Shown: piece by piece, positions 14,018 through 25,220 of the stretch | How the letters are laid out: each line of letters opens with the position of its first letter | How positions within the stretch are numbered: position 1 is the first letter of the stretch | DNA from: Tetrahymena elliotti 4EA | Taxonomy: Eukaryota; Ciliophora; Oligohymenophorea; Hymenostomatida; Tetrahymenidae | Direction: 5' to 3' | Assembly: GCA_000231825.2 (NCBI GenBank) | Contig: JH720298.1 | Coordinates: 660,080-724,079, forward strand | DNA length: 64,000 nucleotides | Notes under the pieces: generated by a model | What the model was told of the DNA's origin: nothing | Database searches by the model: none | Seen by the model: only the letters and a program-made list of their open reading frames with translations | Program-made: the position numbers and the translations under genes

Positions 14018-15559
14018 ATGGAAAACTATGCTCCAGATAGAAGTGTTAAACTTTCTAGAGTTGATTTATGGATGATTAGATTGTTTATGTCTTCAGCTTG
14101 CTTAGCTTAGAGGATTCTCTTCATAATAACTCTCATCAATTTATTTTAGGAAGCTTAGCTGTTTACCTTTACATTTATGCTGCTCTTTCATATATTTTTA
14201 GTCATCTTTTCATTAATTAATATCCTCCTAAATTTTCATCACTAGATTAAGATCACTAGGATGTAACGTATGCTATGGGAGTTTTTATTTTTTCTTCCTG
14301 ATTCTGATGCTCAAGATAAAATGATAGTTGATAATAGTGTAAATATGATAATTAAGCTAGTTTTTGATGTGATTTGTAATGTAATCTTGCTTGTTAACAT
14401 AGTTATACTTAAGTAGGAAAAATGGAGTTGGATAGCTTCTTAAATAGTCAATACTTTAACGATTTTAATTGAATTTTATATTATTGAAAGCAAACATGAA
14501 ACATTTAAAAAGAAAATATCTTACATAGTAACAGCTTTTCCTCTTTTGGTGCTCTTACAAGGCTATATTATGATCAATCTAAGGTCCTTTGCGATTTTCT
14601 TCTACATAGCTTTTTTATTTATTTTCTGTGCTTTTGTTCAAATTAGTAAAATATTTTAATCTCTACGCTTTAAGCTTGAATATGAACATGAAGTTAATAA
14701 CCCTTACAAATCATTCTTTAAGACTTTCTTTTGGTTTATATTTTAGTTGTCGATTTATTTCAAATTCAGAAAAAACTATCATGTAGAAACCTACTAAAGA
14801 AAATATGAAGTTTACAACTTGTTTTGTTCCTTTTAAATAATTTAAGTGTTTCTATTAGGATATTTAGACTTAAAATTTAATCCTTAAAATTCAAACGAAA
14901 GTTATAGAAGGATATTGCATGTCTCTTTGATATCACTGTCATTTTACATAACCAAAGTGTTAAAATGGTTTAAAAAGTACTTAAAAGAAGGGCCTTGTTG
15001 TAGAAACATCGAATTTGATTGCAGTAAAAGCTTATCTTTGAGCATGGAAAACGTTTAAAAATAATATTTCAACTTCAACCAAAAACAAAAATTTATAAAA
15101 ATAAGACTGACAAGATTTGATAAACAATAATTTGAAAGAATTTTTGACTTTTTAATTAAGAAAGAAAAATCACTCTCAATGTATGTCAAACAAGACGAAA
15201 ACAATAGCAGACGCAATTTGGATAACTTCGAAACCTATAACAACAAAAAACTCGTCTCAATTTAATTAAAATCTGCAGAATACACCCAAGCAGTTCTAAA
15301 GATAATTAATTAGAACCTGCTCAAAGATTACAGATATATTATTAAAATTTGTAATAACGACATCAAATATCACGTTTTGTATAATATTCTCCTCAATCAC
15401 CAGCTCATTCCCAATTTAGTTATCCATTCCTAGCTCTTCAATCCAAATATTTTCCTCTACGTAAATGAAATAAGAAAAATAATTGTTTATAACAAATATA
15501 TCTCAGAATATATGATCCATTCTCCAGTCAAAATCTACTATGACCTATTTGATCAATGA
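14018..15559 (+). CDS. Multi-pass membrane protein, array copy 6
   Basis: This is a single exon of 513 residues, the longest member. Hydrophobic segments cover residues of roughly 20-330. Markers are KEGPCCRNI, VQKQYFNFNQKQ, NHQLIPNL and the tail SPVKIYYDLFDQ-stop. The C-terminal region is richer in Lys/Asn than in the others. It is the last membrane copy. The next gene downstream is the LRR gene whose C-terminus resembles this one. The family is unnamed. Confidence 0.85.
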
Positions 15560-16873
15560 TAGATCTATCAAAATATTTCAAATTTTAAAAATCTTAGTTA
15601 AAAGCTTCTTCTTATTATAAATCAAAAATAATTTCAATTTCAATTTATCAATCACTTAGTTAAAGAAAACAAACAAAATCTTTTCAAACATATTATTTTG
15701 ATTTATATAAAACAAGAATCAAGCCAGTTTAAATGCTTTAATAAATCTTAATTTACTTCTAAAAATCTTTCTCTAACACTATCAAATTAAATGAAAGAAA
15801 TATATCCAAAATGAAATGTTAAAATTAATTTATTAGATAAATTATCTATTTAAGATTTATATTCAATTTTATTTACTTATTTGTAAAATTTGTATTCATT
15901 TATTCATTCAAATGTGTTTTTTGAAGTTTTTCCAATCATTTTTATCTAAAATACATCTAAAGTTTTTATCTATAAATAAATAAACATTATTTAAAGTAAA
16001 CAAAGTTTTTAATATAATTTGTCTATAATCTTAAACTGCTAGTTTCAGAAGAACTAAGCAATTAATAAATTTGCAATTATATTCTATTAATCCTTACAGA
16101 ATATTTAATTATTCAATACACTTACTTTAATTTTTTACTGTAATTAAAATTTTAAGTTAATGTATATTTTTGCTTTAGAAGTATCATATTAATTATTTTA
16201 TTTTGGAATTTCAATCTTAAGTTCTTTTAGCTTTTTAATCTTAAAAAAATGTATTTATTTATTTTCTATTATTTTTATCAAATATAAATCTTTGTTATTT
16301 TATTCTCAATACATTTTTTTTACAATATACTTTCAATACTCCCAAAGAACATATTTTAAGATGTATTTTTTTAAAGATATTGATATTAAATTGATCAAAA
16401 ATTAATAAATTTCGAAAAAAGAATAAAAAAATCGAATTAATCCTTACATACATAATATTTAATTATTCAATAAATTTACTTTCTTTTTTAGAAGCACTTA
16501 AATTTTAATTATAATCTTTAATTTGTAATAAAAATATCATATTAATTAATAATTTTATCTTAATTTAGTTCATTTTTAACACTTTTTAACATTAGGAGAG
16601 TTAAAAAAAATAATTTATTTTCTAATTGTTATTTTATTTAAATATCCTCTTTTAGTTTTACAATATATTTTTTATATTCTATGAAAACACATTTTGAAAT
16701 TTATATTTAGTTTTTTGCAAAGAAAAAGATATTTTATAGATATTAGATTGATTGATGATCAATAAATTTGTAAAAAAGAATTGCCTGTTGATTCTACTTA
16801 TTATAATTAAATTTCCCTCGTTCCCGCAAAAACTTTAGTTAATTAATATTAACTATTACAAAAGTATTTAAGA
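15560..16873. other. Spacer with an imperfect direct repeat
   Basis: There is no gene. The right half holds a degenerate duplication listed as a separate repeat. Confidence 0.5.
16085..16785 (+). repeat. Imperfect tandem duplication, about 350 bp per copy
   Basis: TTAATCCTTACA followed by ATTTAATTATTCAATA occurs near 16090 and again near 16440. The far ends also match: GATATTGATATTAAATTG with ATTAATAAATTTCGAAAAAA near 16378-16420, and a similar run near 16738-16781. The copies are diverged, so this is an old duplication just upstream of the LRR gene. Confidence 0.6.
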
Positions 16874-18532
16874 ATGTCAAACAAAGCAAGATAGTAGAAT
16901 AAATAACAAATAAAGTAATCTTAAACAGAGGTTACTTTAAAGGAATACTTTAAGCCTCTCCCTAGCAAAAAAAAGATGACTATTGAAGAGAGAATAACAG
17001 ATATTAAAGATTACATTTTAGATTAAAACCTAAATGCTAAGAATTGTGAGTATAATATTCATTTAATTATCCTCACTTTATAAATATTTTATCATAAATG
17101 AAAAAAGGATTATGAATTATGAATAGGGATTTTATTTTAGTGCAGAGATCAAAGTGTAATTAAAAATCATTATTAAATACAAATTTAATAAATCTCATTT
17201 GTTATAGGATAGGAAAATAAAAAATGGCTTGCACTTTGTCTGAATTGATTTAAGAAATCAATTAAAAATTAGATAAAAAAGTGATTGGATTAGACTTGGA
17301 TATTAAGTAATTTAAATAAAATTATTTTTTATTTATTTATTTATTTGCTAAATTATTAGTGATTTAGTAACAAGATCAGATTTAACTCAACTCTAGGATT
17401 TAAAGATTTTTTAAAAAACACTGAAATCATTTTCTTTTTCTTTGATTAAGCACAGCTCTTTGCAAGGCAAAAATAATGGAAAGCATTTTGGATCTCTTAT
17501 GGATAATATCTGTTCTTTAGATCTTTTGGAAAAACTTGATTTAAATCTTTCTCATAAGTAAATATAATAAATATCTTAAAAGCATGTTAAATTTATTTTT
17601 TTAACAGTTAAGTAGGATCTAATTTAACAGAAATCATAAAGAAGATTTCAAAGCTAAAACATCTAAAAAGCTTATCACTAAATTTCAATAATTGTGAAAT
17701 TGCTGAATCAGATTTAGGAAAATTTTCAAAATAGTTTTCTGCATTTGACAAATTAGAGAAACTTTCTTTGACTTTCATGAAAAACCATTTGCCAAATCCA
17801 AGCTCTTTATTTTATTAAATAAGTCAAATGAAACACTTAAAAGAATTGGAATTGGATTTTAGGTAAAAATCTTTTTTTTTAATGTTTTGCTTATTTTTAA
17901 AATATATTTTAGACATAATAATATTGAGAGTTAAAGTGTTTAAGAGCTTTGCTTTAGCATTGAATAGTTTGATTTCCTTTATAAATTGTATCTTAACCTC
18001 TCAAACAATAAAGTTTACAAAGAGGGTGCTAAGTATTTGGGAATGGCAGTTAAGAAATTAGATAGATTAGTTGACTTAGTTCTCTCTCTTTAGTAATTGT
18101 TATTCACTTTATTTAAAGTATTGATATTTATGAAATAAAAAATAGATGGGATAATATCTAGGACTTAGGCAGTGACTGGCTTGGTTAAGAAATCAGCTAA
18201 ATGGACAATTTGATGAACTTAAGATTGGAGTTATGGTAAATTATATTAAATATACATTATTTTTAAAATATTTAATTGATTTAATATAAAGGTTTGATAA
18301 AATAAAAACTCCTGAAATAATCTGCAATCATTTAATGTAGATGAAAAATCTAATATAAGTAAATAATTTGTTGACATCATATGAAAATATGCCTTTGAAC
18401 TATACCATTTTTGAAGAAACAACTAATTAAAAAGTAAGCTTACTTCATAGTATAATAGGGTACTATAAACTAATATCTAATAAAATGATATACAATCCAA
18501 ATTATGTTGTCTGGGATTTATATATTGATTGA
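16874..18532 (+). CDS. Leucine-rich-repeat protein with array-type C-terminal tail
   Basis: Seven exons: 16874-17049, 17208-17306, 17360-17557, 17608-17862, 17913-18092, 18146-18235 and 18292-18532. All splice in frame to 412 residues. After a polar N-terminus of about 60 residues come repeats such as LEKLDLNLSHN, LKSLSLNFNNCEI, LEKLSLTF, LKELELDFRHNNI, LYKLYLNLSNNKV and LMNLRLEL. This spacing is typical of LRRs of the ribonuclease-inhibitor kind. There is no signal peptide or transmembrane segment, so a cytosolic or nuclear protein-binding scaffold is likely. All six introns are phase 2, and the last five fall right after an L-x-L core. The last 55 residues (SYENMPLN ... NPNYVVWDLYID) match the tails of the six upstream membrane proteins. 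No enzyme domain was seen. Confidence 0.85.
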
Positions 18533-18895
18533 TTGAATTTATCTTCTATATCATATTCAAAAATATAAAAATTATTTTTATTTTGTTCAAAATAAGAAGT
18601 TGATAATTGAAAAATATTTTTGAATATTTCCTAAAAAGAAAAGAAAGATACTTTATATTCATTAAAAATAAAAGTGGCTTGATTTTTTAATGATTAAATT
18701 CAATTTAGATTAAAATAAATCGTTTTTCTTTATGAAAATAAATAGAACATAAATATTTGAATTTAAAACTACCAATCAAATAATTATTTAATTAATTTTT
18801 ATGATTGATTTATTTTTGTAAATATTTTGAATCAGCAATATTTTTTTAATTAAGTTGAAATCAAATTAAACAAATCTATTAAGTAAATAATTGCT
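18533..18895. other. Spacer, LRR gene to otubain-like gene
   Basis: This is A/T-rich sequence with no coding frame. It presumably holds the 3' end signals of one gene and the promoter of the next. Confidence 0.45.
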
Positions 18896-20160
18896 ATGAC
18901 TGAAAAAGGCAAAGGCTATAAAAAAGATATTTTTGAAATAGATTAAGATGAACAAGAAGAATATAGTCAAGAAAAGAAATATTTTGGAATAGAATTAAAT
19001 GAGAAATTTGTAAAATAGTATTTTAGCGATGAGTAGATTCAGAAAATGAAATTGTTAGATTAAGAATATAGACTTCAAATAGAAGATATTTAAACCATTC
19101 GAAGAAGATTAGGATAATAAAATAGAAGGATTTAATTAGCATGTACTATGAAGCTTTATGCTTAAGCAACTCAAACAGATTAAGATTTACAAGATGAAAT
19201 AGTAGAAATTGGAGAGAGATATCCAATTGTTTTATCCAGTTTTAAAGACAATAATTCGTTTTATAGATCATTTATGCTATAATTTCTATTTAAATTAGTT
19301 TTTAATGAAAAAAGTGAGTAAGAATGCAACAAATAAATCTTCAATTTTATTAAATAAGTACAGTCAATAGAGAAATTTGATTGTGTTTATCCAGTAGAAT
19401 TTCATCAATTCAAAGACAATGAATTAAAATGTTTTCTAATATCTTTCATTTTAAAAATGTACATTTACAAAATAATGGAAAACTTGGTCAGCTTAGAAAA
19501 AATAATCAAATTGTATAATGATATGCCTGAAGTAGACACTGCTTCAATTATTATTTGCAAAAATTTGTTGACAATAAATTTCTCTGAGCTCATTGCTCAT
19601 AATTCTTATAAGTTCATAATTGAGGATAATTAAATTAGAATTATTCCTTAAATTTTAGCTTAATTTGATGAATAAGTTAATCCTACAATTATAGGGTTAT
19701 TTGTTGAAGTAATTCAAACATTAAAATAGTTATTATTTTAATTAACTAAATTATTTATAATTTTTAGGTATTTTAGTGCAATATGGTCATCCTTAATGAT
19801 GAAAGGGCAGAATAGCCAGAGTATTTTGTTCCTTAGACAAAAAAAGCAATACATGATGATATATTTATTTACAAAGCTATTGATAAATGCTTTCATACTA
19901 TTTTTGAGCTTAATTATGCCCAAAAATATTTATCTTTTTGTTTTAAAGAAGGCTATTTATATCAATAAGACTAAAAAGACCTAGTCACCAAACTGCATCA
20001 AGCAAATCTTAAGCTATCTTAAGAAAGTAATTCATTTACTTATTATTTACAAAATCAATTTTTAAAAGCAAAGTTTTCGTTAAAAATGGGCTCAATTTTA
20101 AATAAAAAATTAAAGATTCAAAATGCAATTTAATTCTTTTAAATAATGAATTAAAAATGA
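18896..20160 (+). CDS. Otubain-like protein, catalytic Cys replaced by Ser
   Basis: Two exons (18896-19708 and 19768-20160) with a 59-bp intron give 401 residues. An acidic, helical N-terminus of about 100 residues precedes the otubain fold. The sequence around residue 118, KDNNSFYRSF, lines up with the otubain (peptidase C65) active-site motif DGNCFYRAF. Asp118 is kept, but the nucleophile position 121 is Ser. A candidate His300 sits in IHDDIFIYK, matching GHYDILYK. The spacing from 121 to 300 (179) is close to the Cys91-His265 spacing of human OTUB1. A C-terminal extension of about 100 residues follows. In active members this fold cleaves ubiquitin linkages. Here the protein is probably a catalytically dead ubiquitin binder or regulator. 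The next gene's open frame begins at its stop codon. Confidence 0.75.
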
Positions 20161-23120
20161 TAAAATAATGCCTTACAATAATGATAACTTAAAAAAATTA
20201 TATTTGTCGATACTGGAAAAAATTAGATTTAGTTCTGAAAGATATTTATTTCATAAATTCTAATTAAATAATTAAATAGTGGAATGATATTTCTAATTTT
20301 ACTTTTATTTAAAAAGATGATTAAGAAAATCACAAAAGTCAAAAAGAGTAGAGGAGATGGGATGACAAATTGTTTGAAATGGATCAAAAGAATAAATAAA
20401 TGAAAGAAAAAACTGAAGACTATTTCCCTGTGATTAAGTGTTGTGAATGTGATAGGGAGTTGAGCGACTTTGTTCCCTTATTAAAGTTTGAAAATTATTA
20501 CTTTTGTGAGGGATGCATTTTGGATATGATAGCTAAGCTGAATAGGGAGGATAAGCAATTTATAGTTATTGGAGGTAATTAAGTTAAGAGATACTAGTTA
20601 AGAGATGCTATTACTGAGCTAAATAATGAAAGGGAAAGAGTTAATTAGTTATAAGGTGGATTATCTTAATAAAAGAAGAGAAATAAATCTATTGGATAAA
20701 AATCATCTGCAGATTTGGTTAATAAATAATTAAAGAATGAAGCATCTGAAAAATTTGAAAAGAGATGGGAGGTCTTGTAGAAGATTTGTGTAAGATGCAA
20801 TGATGATAAGTGTTTCTAATAAGAATTGTACTTACTTAAAGAAGTAAAAACATAGAGATAAATAGCTTTGTGTATGAGTTGTTTAGTATATCTCTATGAT
20901 TAAATTAAATATACTTTCAGAAATATTTCTTTACATAAATCTTTTGAGTTATCAAATGAGGAGATAAAGAATACTTATAAGGATTTTTCTATGTACCATT
21001 TAGAGAAAACGAAATATACTTGTACTAAATGTTTAAAAATCAGATTACATAATTATATTATTCAGCCTATGACCAAAGAAAATTAGATCAAAATCATTTG
21101 CAAATAATGCTTTATTGATATATTTTAGTATGATGAGAAATTGAAAGTTTTGGGAATATCTGATATTCTCAAAGAATCAATATTAGATCTGCTTTTTAAA
21201 GATGACTTTGATATGAATATTTGTGTTTGTTGTGATAAGCCTGACTTAAAGACATTTAATATTGAGAATATTTCTTTGTTTCCTTCTCATTAAAAATAGA
21301 ATAACATTAAGTTTGATTCAAATAATTTGTACAATTCAATTAGTAAAAGTGTTAAAAAGGATTCGAAAAGTTAATCTAAGTTAGAGTTAAAAGATATTTT
21401 AAATGAAGTGTAAAGTAAAAAGCCTTCAAAGAGTAATTTGAACTTTGAAGAAGATGGTGATGATGAGAGTTAATTGGAAAGCTAAAATAGAAGATTATCT
21501 AAAATTTGCATTGATTGCATATATTTGAATATAGGTAAATGCAAGAATCCATACATTGATTATCTGATTACTTATTCAAAACTTCGTACAAATATAGTGT
21601 ACAAATATAATTATTAAATCAAGACTTTATTGGATAATGATGCCCGCCGTAAAATGCAATAAATTCTTAACACCTGTACGTTATGCTTTAGAAAGCTGAA
21701 AGATTTGCATGAAATGAATGATAAAGGTTAGAGAGTATGTACCCATTGTTTTGTATAATACAGAAAAGAATTTAAGTAGAATAAAGGAGAATTTTAAGGA
21801 TACGAGTGTGGTTAGAAATAGTAAGACATTATATATGGAGCTATTTTAGCATAAATGGTTGATATTACTCAGTGTATAGGATGCTCTGAAAAGATAAAAA
21901 CATTTGAATATGAAGTGCTTAAAATAGAAAATAGTTTTTCAAATGTTATCATTTGTGATAATTGTGTTAGGGAGTAGTTGGTGCAACCAAATGTAGATTT
22001 TAGATAACCTTATGATATAAAGAGCTAATATTTTAATGAAGTCTTAACACTACAAAATAAAAGAGAAGTGAATGAAAAGATCAAATAGTTTTAATTCTAG
22101 CAACAAATAATAAATGAATAGAAAGAAACAGAGGAAAATGAAACAAATCAATAACAAGAAGGAGAACCTGACTAATATGAAAAGAAACTATTAGTAAGAA
22201 AATAAAACAAAGATGCATCTCATAAATCTAAATAACATCTCACAAGTAGAAATTATAATTTAAGGTGTTTTAATAGATTTTGTAAAGAAGTTGAGATATA
22301 TAAAAAGTAAAAAAAAGAGCTTTAGTTTGTGAAACTGCCTAAATGTCAGTGTCTTTTTTGTATACATTGCCTCACTGCTTTCTATTTAAAAGTATCAGAT
22401 GCTTCATCTAAGTAATAGTTGATTTCAAAGAAAGAATCTTAGATTAAGAGCAAGATTGAAGCTTCAAAAAAAGGTGATTTTTATGGCTCCATAGAACATG
22501 AAAATGAACACATTCACCAAGAAGATGAAATTGATAGATATTGTCCAAGTATGTTATGCAATGAAAAATACACAGAATCATAATTAAGAGATTTAGTTAA
22601 TGGTCTAGATATTTAAGTCAATGAACATGCAGATGAAGAAATACTTGAAAAAAAGTTTAATGAAGCCCTTATAGAAGAAAACAGAAAAAAATATTACAAT
22701 GAGAGGGTTCATTGCAGTGTGTGCTAAAAAGAAAACCTCCTCGTTGTCCAAATAAATGATGATTTTTTGATCAATTTAAGAAAAGAAAAAGAAAACTAGA
22801 ATAAGCAATTTAATATTTAGAAAAATAATGTTTTCAATTTCGATGAGAAAGATGGATTATAAAAAATAGAAGGTGAGTGTGAGTGCTTTTATAGTTGCAA
22901 GCCTTGTCTCTTTTAAACTTATTACAAAGAAAGATGTTCCAGATGTTTAAGAAAGCCTCCTCCTTTAGTTTACAAGTTGCTATTTAATTTCAAAGACAAT
23001 ATGAAATGCTCTCAATGCTAAAATAATAAATTTACTTCTTTAGAGGATGGACCACTTTTATATAGGACAGGAACTAAATTCCAATGTACAAATTGTAAAA
23101 CCAAATTTCAACTTAACTGA
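20157..23120 (+). CDS. Large Cys-pair (zinc-ribbon/RING-related) protein
   Basis: The frame is open from ATG 20157 to TGA 23118-23120 (987 residues). Met at 20379 or 20400 are alternative starts just before the first Cys cluster. At least six units of C-x2-C, about 15-25 residues, C-x2-C are visible, for example CCECDREL...FCEGC, CVRCNDDK...CMSC, CTKCLKIR...CKQC, CTLCFRKL...CTHC and CIGCSEKI...CDNC. Then comes a denser region, PKCQCLFCIHC, YCPSMLCN, HCSVCQKE, CSRCLRKPPP, and a final MKCSQC...CTNC pair. These look like zinc ribbons or treble clefs, and the dense part resembles a RING/RBR-like arrangement without a clear His. Low-complexity E/Q-rich linkers separate the blocks. The protein could be a ubiquitin-ligase-like or nucleic-acid-binding scaffold. 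Function is not assignable. Confidence 0.72.
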
Positions 23121-25220
23121 AAGACAGGCAGGCAGGCATGCAGGCAAAGCCTTTTTATGGAATAGATAATACTTTAAATTAATATTTCAATTTATATTTT
23201 TTATTTTTGATCTCCTTTATGATAATTAATCATGTTTACTTCTTTTAATCAATTTCACTAAAATTCATCATAAATTAATTACTTTTAAAATATTTAATCT
23301 AACTTCTTTGAAAAAACTCATAAAAAAAAAACAATATTCTGAAAAAAGAAACAATTTTTACTGCTATTTTAATATTTGCAAATCTAATTTATTTTTTGTT
23401 ATTCTATGTTTTATACATTTAGTTGCTTTAAGAGCACAAATCAATTTGAACTTCAGTTCTGATATTTTTTATGAAACTGATTTTTAGAAGTAAACCTTAT
23501 CTAAGTAATAAAGTGAATAGACATTATCAGTCAAAATCTTAAAATTAATTTAATTAAATTCTGATTATTTAATTTGGTCATCTTTAATTTTATTAAGGGA
23601 ATTTCTATTTTATGGAATATTATTTTTAGTTTCAGAAGTAAATAAATAAAAAGCAAAAAATTAAATTGAGGTAAAATAAACTCTTTATAAAGATTTATTT
23701 ATTGATTTTTATCATTATTTGCTAATTTTTTATTTAACTTATAAAAATTGTGATTGTTGGATAAATATATATGTCATATGTGTTTTAAATGAATTTGATT
23801 AAAAAAAAATGCCTTTATTTGATTTAAATATCAACAAAAATAGAGTATAAATTGTGTAAATATTTATTTAACTTTTAATTTAAAAATAACTTCATCTTCA
23901 TAATTATTTTAATTTTTTAAAATCCTATTCCACTATCAAAATTCTTAACACTTCATATTCATCTGTCAAAGATCAAAATGATATTATAATTATTGTTAAA
24001 TTCTTTATTCCAATTCATTAAGCTATTACGATTGTTCTAATTGTTAAAATTATTACTATTATTATTACTACAATTATTATTATTATTATTAATTTGAATA
24101 TTATGGAATAAATAAATCAATATTAGAATTGCTATTTGATTGTTATAAATTTTATCCACCAAAAAGATCTAGAAGAAGATTTTATGTAGGCTATTATTGT
24201 GGATAACTTGGTAACTAATAATTAATTTCAAGATTATCACCGAAAAGCTAATTTCCGTAATTTTACAGAAAAGGTTAAGATTATGGCAATCCAAAAGGGT
24301 TAAATGAATTGGTATTTTCAACTTCTTAATGTTAATCATGTTCAGCTGTTTAATCAAAATAAATAAATCAATCAATCATTTAAAAAAGAATATTACTAGT
24401 TCCTTCCTCTTTGGTCTTCTATCCTTTTATCACTTATAACAAAGGTTTAATATCCAATAGTGGGAGGTCTCTGTAAATATTTTATCTGGGATTATTGCCA
24501 AATAATCCCTAGGTATCTGAAGACATTTAAGCTTATTATTTATTTATATTATGAATTAGCAATTATTTTTCTGATCTAAAATATCAAATCTTATGGATTT
24601 TAATTACTTATTATTATTTCTTTATGTAATTTCCCTTTTAATTTATTATTTCTTATATAAAAATAAGTAAAACCATCAAACATATCAAGCGTCACCCTCA
24701 ATTTTATAAGCAACTACTTAATTTTTCTACTTTATTTTAATAATATAAAATAACTAAATATAATGAAATCTAATCAACTCAAATTTTTCTATACCAGAAA
24801 CTATACAAAACTTAAATTTATAAAACCTTTATGCTTAATAATTAACCATAAACTCAAATCCAAAATAAATCTAAATATCTTGTTTTAATTAAATATATTT
24901 AGTTTGAAAGTTACAAAAATTATAAGGATAACAGAAATTTAGAAATTCAAATATGCCCTAAGCTCAAGCTCTGAAAAGAGGGATGTGCCATGTGTTAATT
25001 AAAGATGATCTGTATAGTAAGTTTTAACAATGATAGATTTATTTATGTATTAGACAGATGAAAACAAATTAAGAAAATCATTGAAAAACAATTTTTGGTA
25101 GTTTTAAAAAGTGTAAAGCTTTATTAATTAGAGTCATAAGAATAATTAACAGATAAATTTTATCTATTTAAAAATGAATAGATTTAATTGTAAAAAATAT
25201 TTTGAGGATCAAACAAAAAA
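23121..25220. other. Gene-poor stretch with unresolved open frames
   Basis: A GGCA repeat follows the upstream stop. From 23982 to 24554 a plus-strand frame of about 190 codons has no TGA and includes FYPPKRSRRRFYVGYYCG, but it has no ATG. It begins in an ATT trinucleotide run near 24050-24090 that reads as poly-Asn on the opposite strand. The minus strand is also open for much of this stretch. A short frame MPQAQALKRGMCHVLIKD starts near 24955. These may be pseudogene pieces or exons of an unmodelled gene. Confidence 0.35.
23124..23150 (+). repeat. GGCA tetranucleotide run
   Basis: Directly after the TGA at 23120 the sequence carries GGCAGGCAGGCA, then TGCAGGCA. This G/C-containing microsatellite stands out in an A/T-dominated region. 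It lies in the presumed 3' UTR of the Cys-pair gene. Confidence 0.8.

Noticed and set aside
1449..15559. The array genes as pseudogenes full of stop codons
   Set aside because: All apparent stops are TAA/TAG. With TGA as the only stop each copy is intact at 500-513 residues and keeps its motifs to the end.
19738..19984. Two overlapping short frames on opposite strands
   Set aside because: They are readings across the intron and second exon of the otubain-like gene in wrong frames.
24169..24375. A 68-residue minus-strand frame
   Set aside because: It needs a TTG start under the standard code, has no domain, and overlaps an equally open plus-strand frame, so neither is called as a gene.
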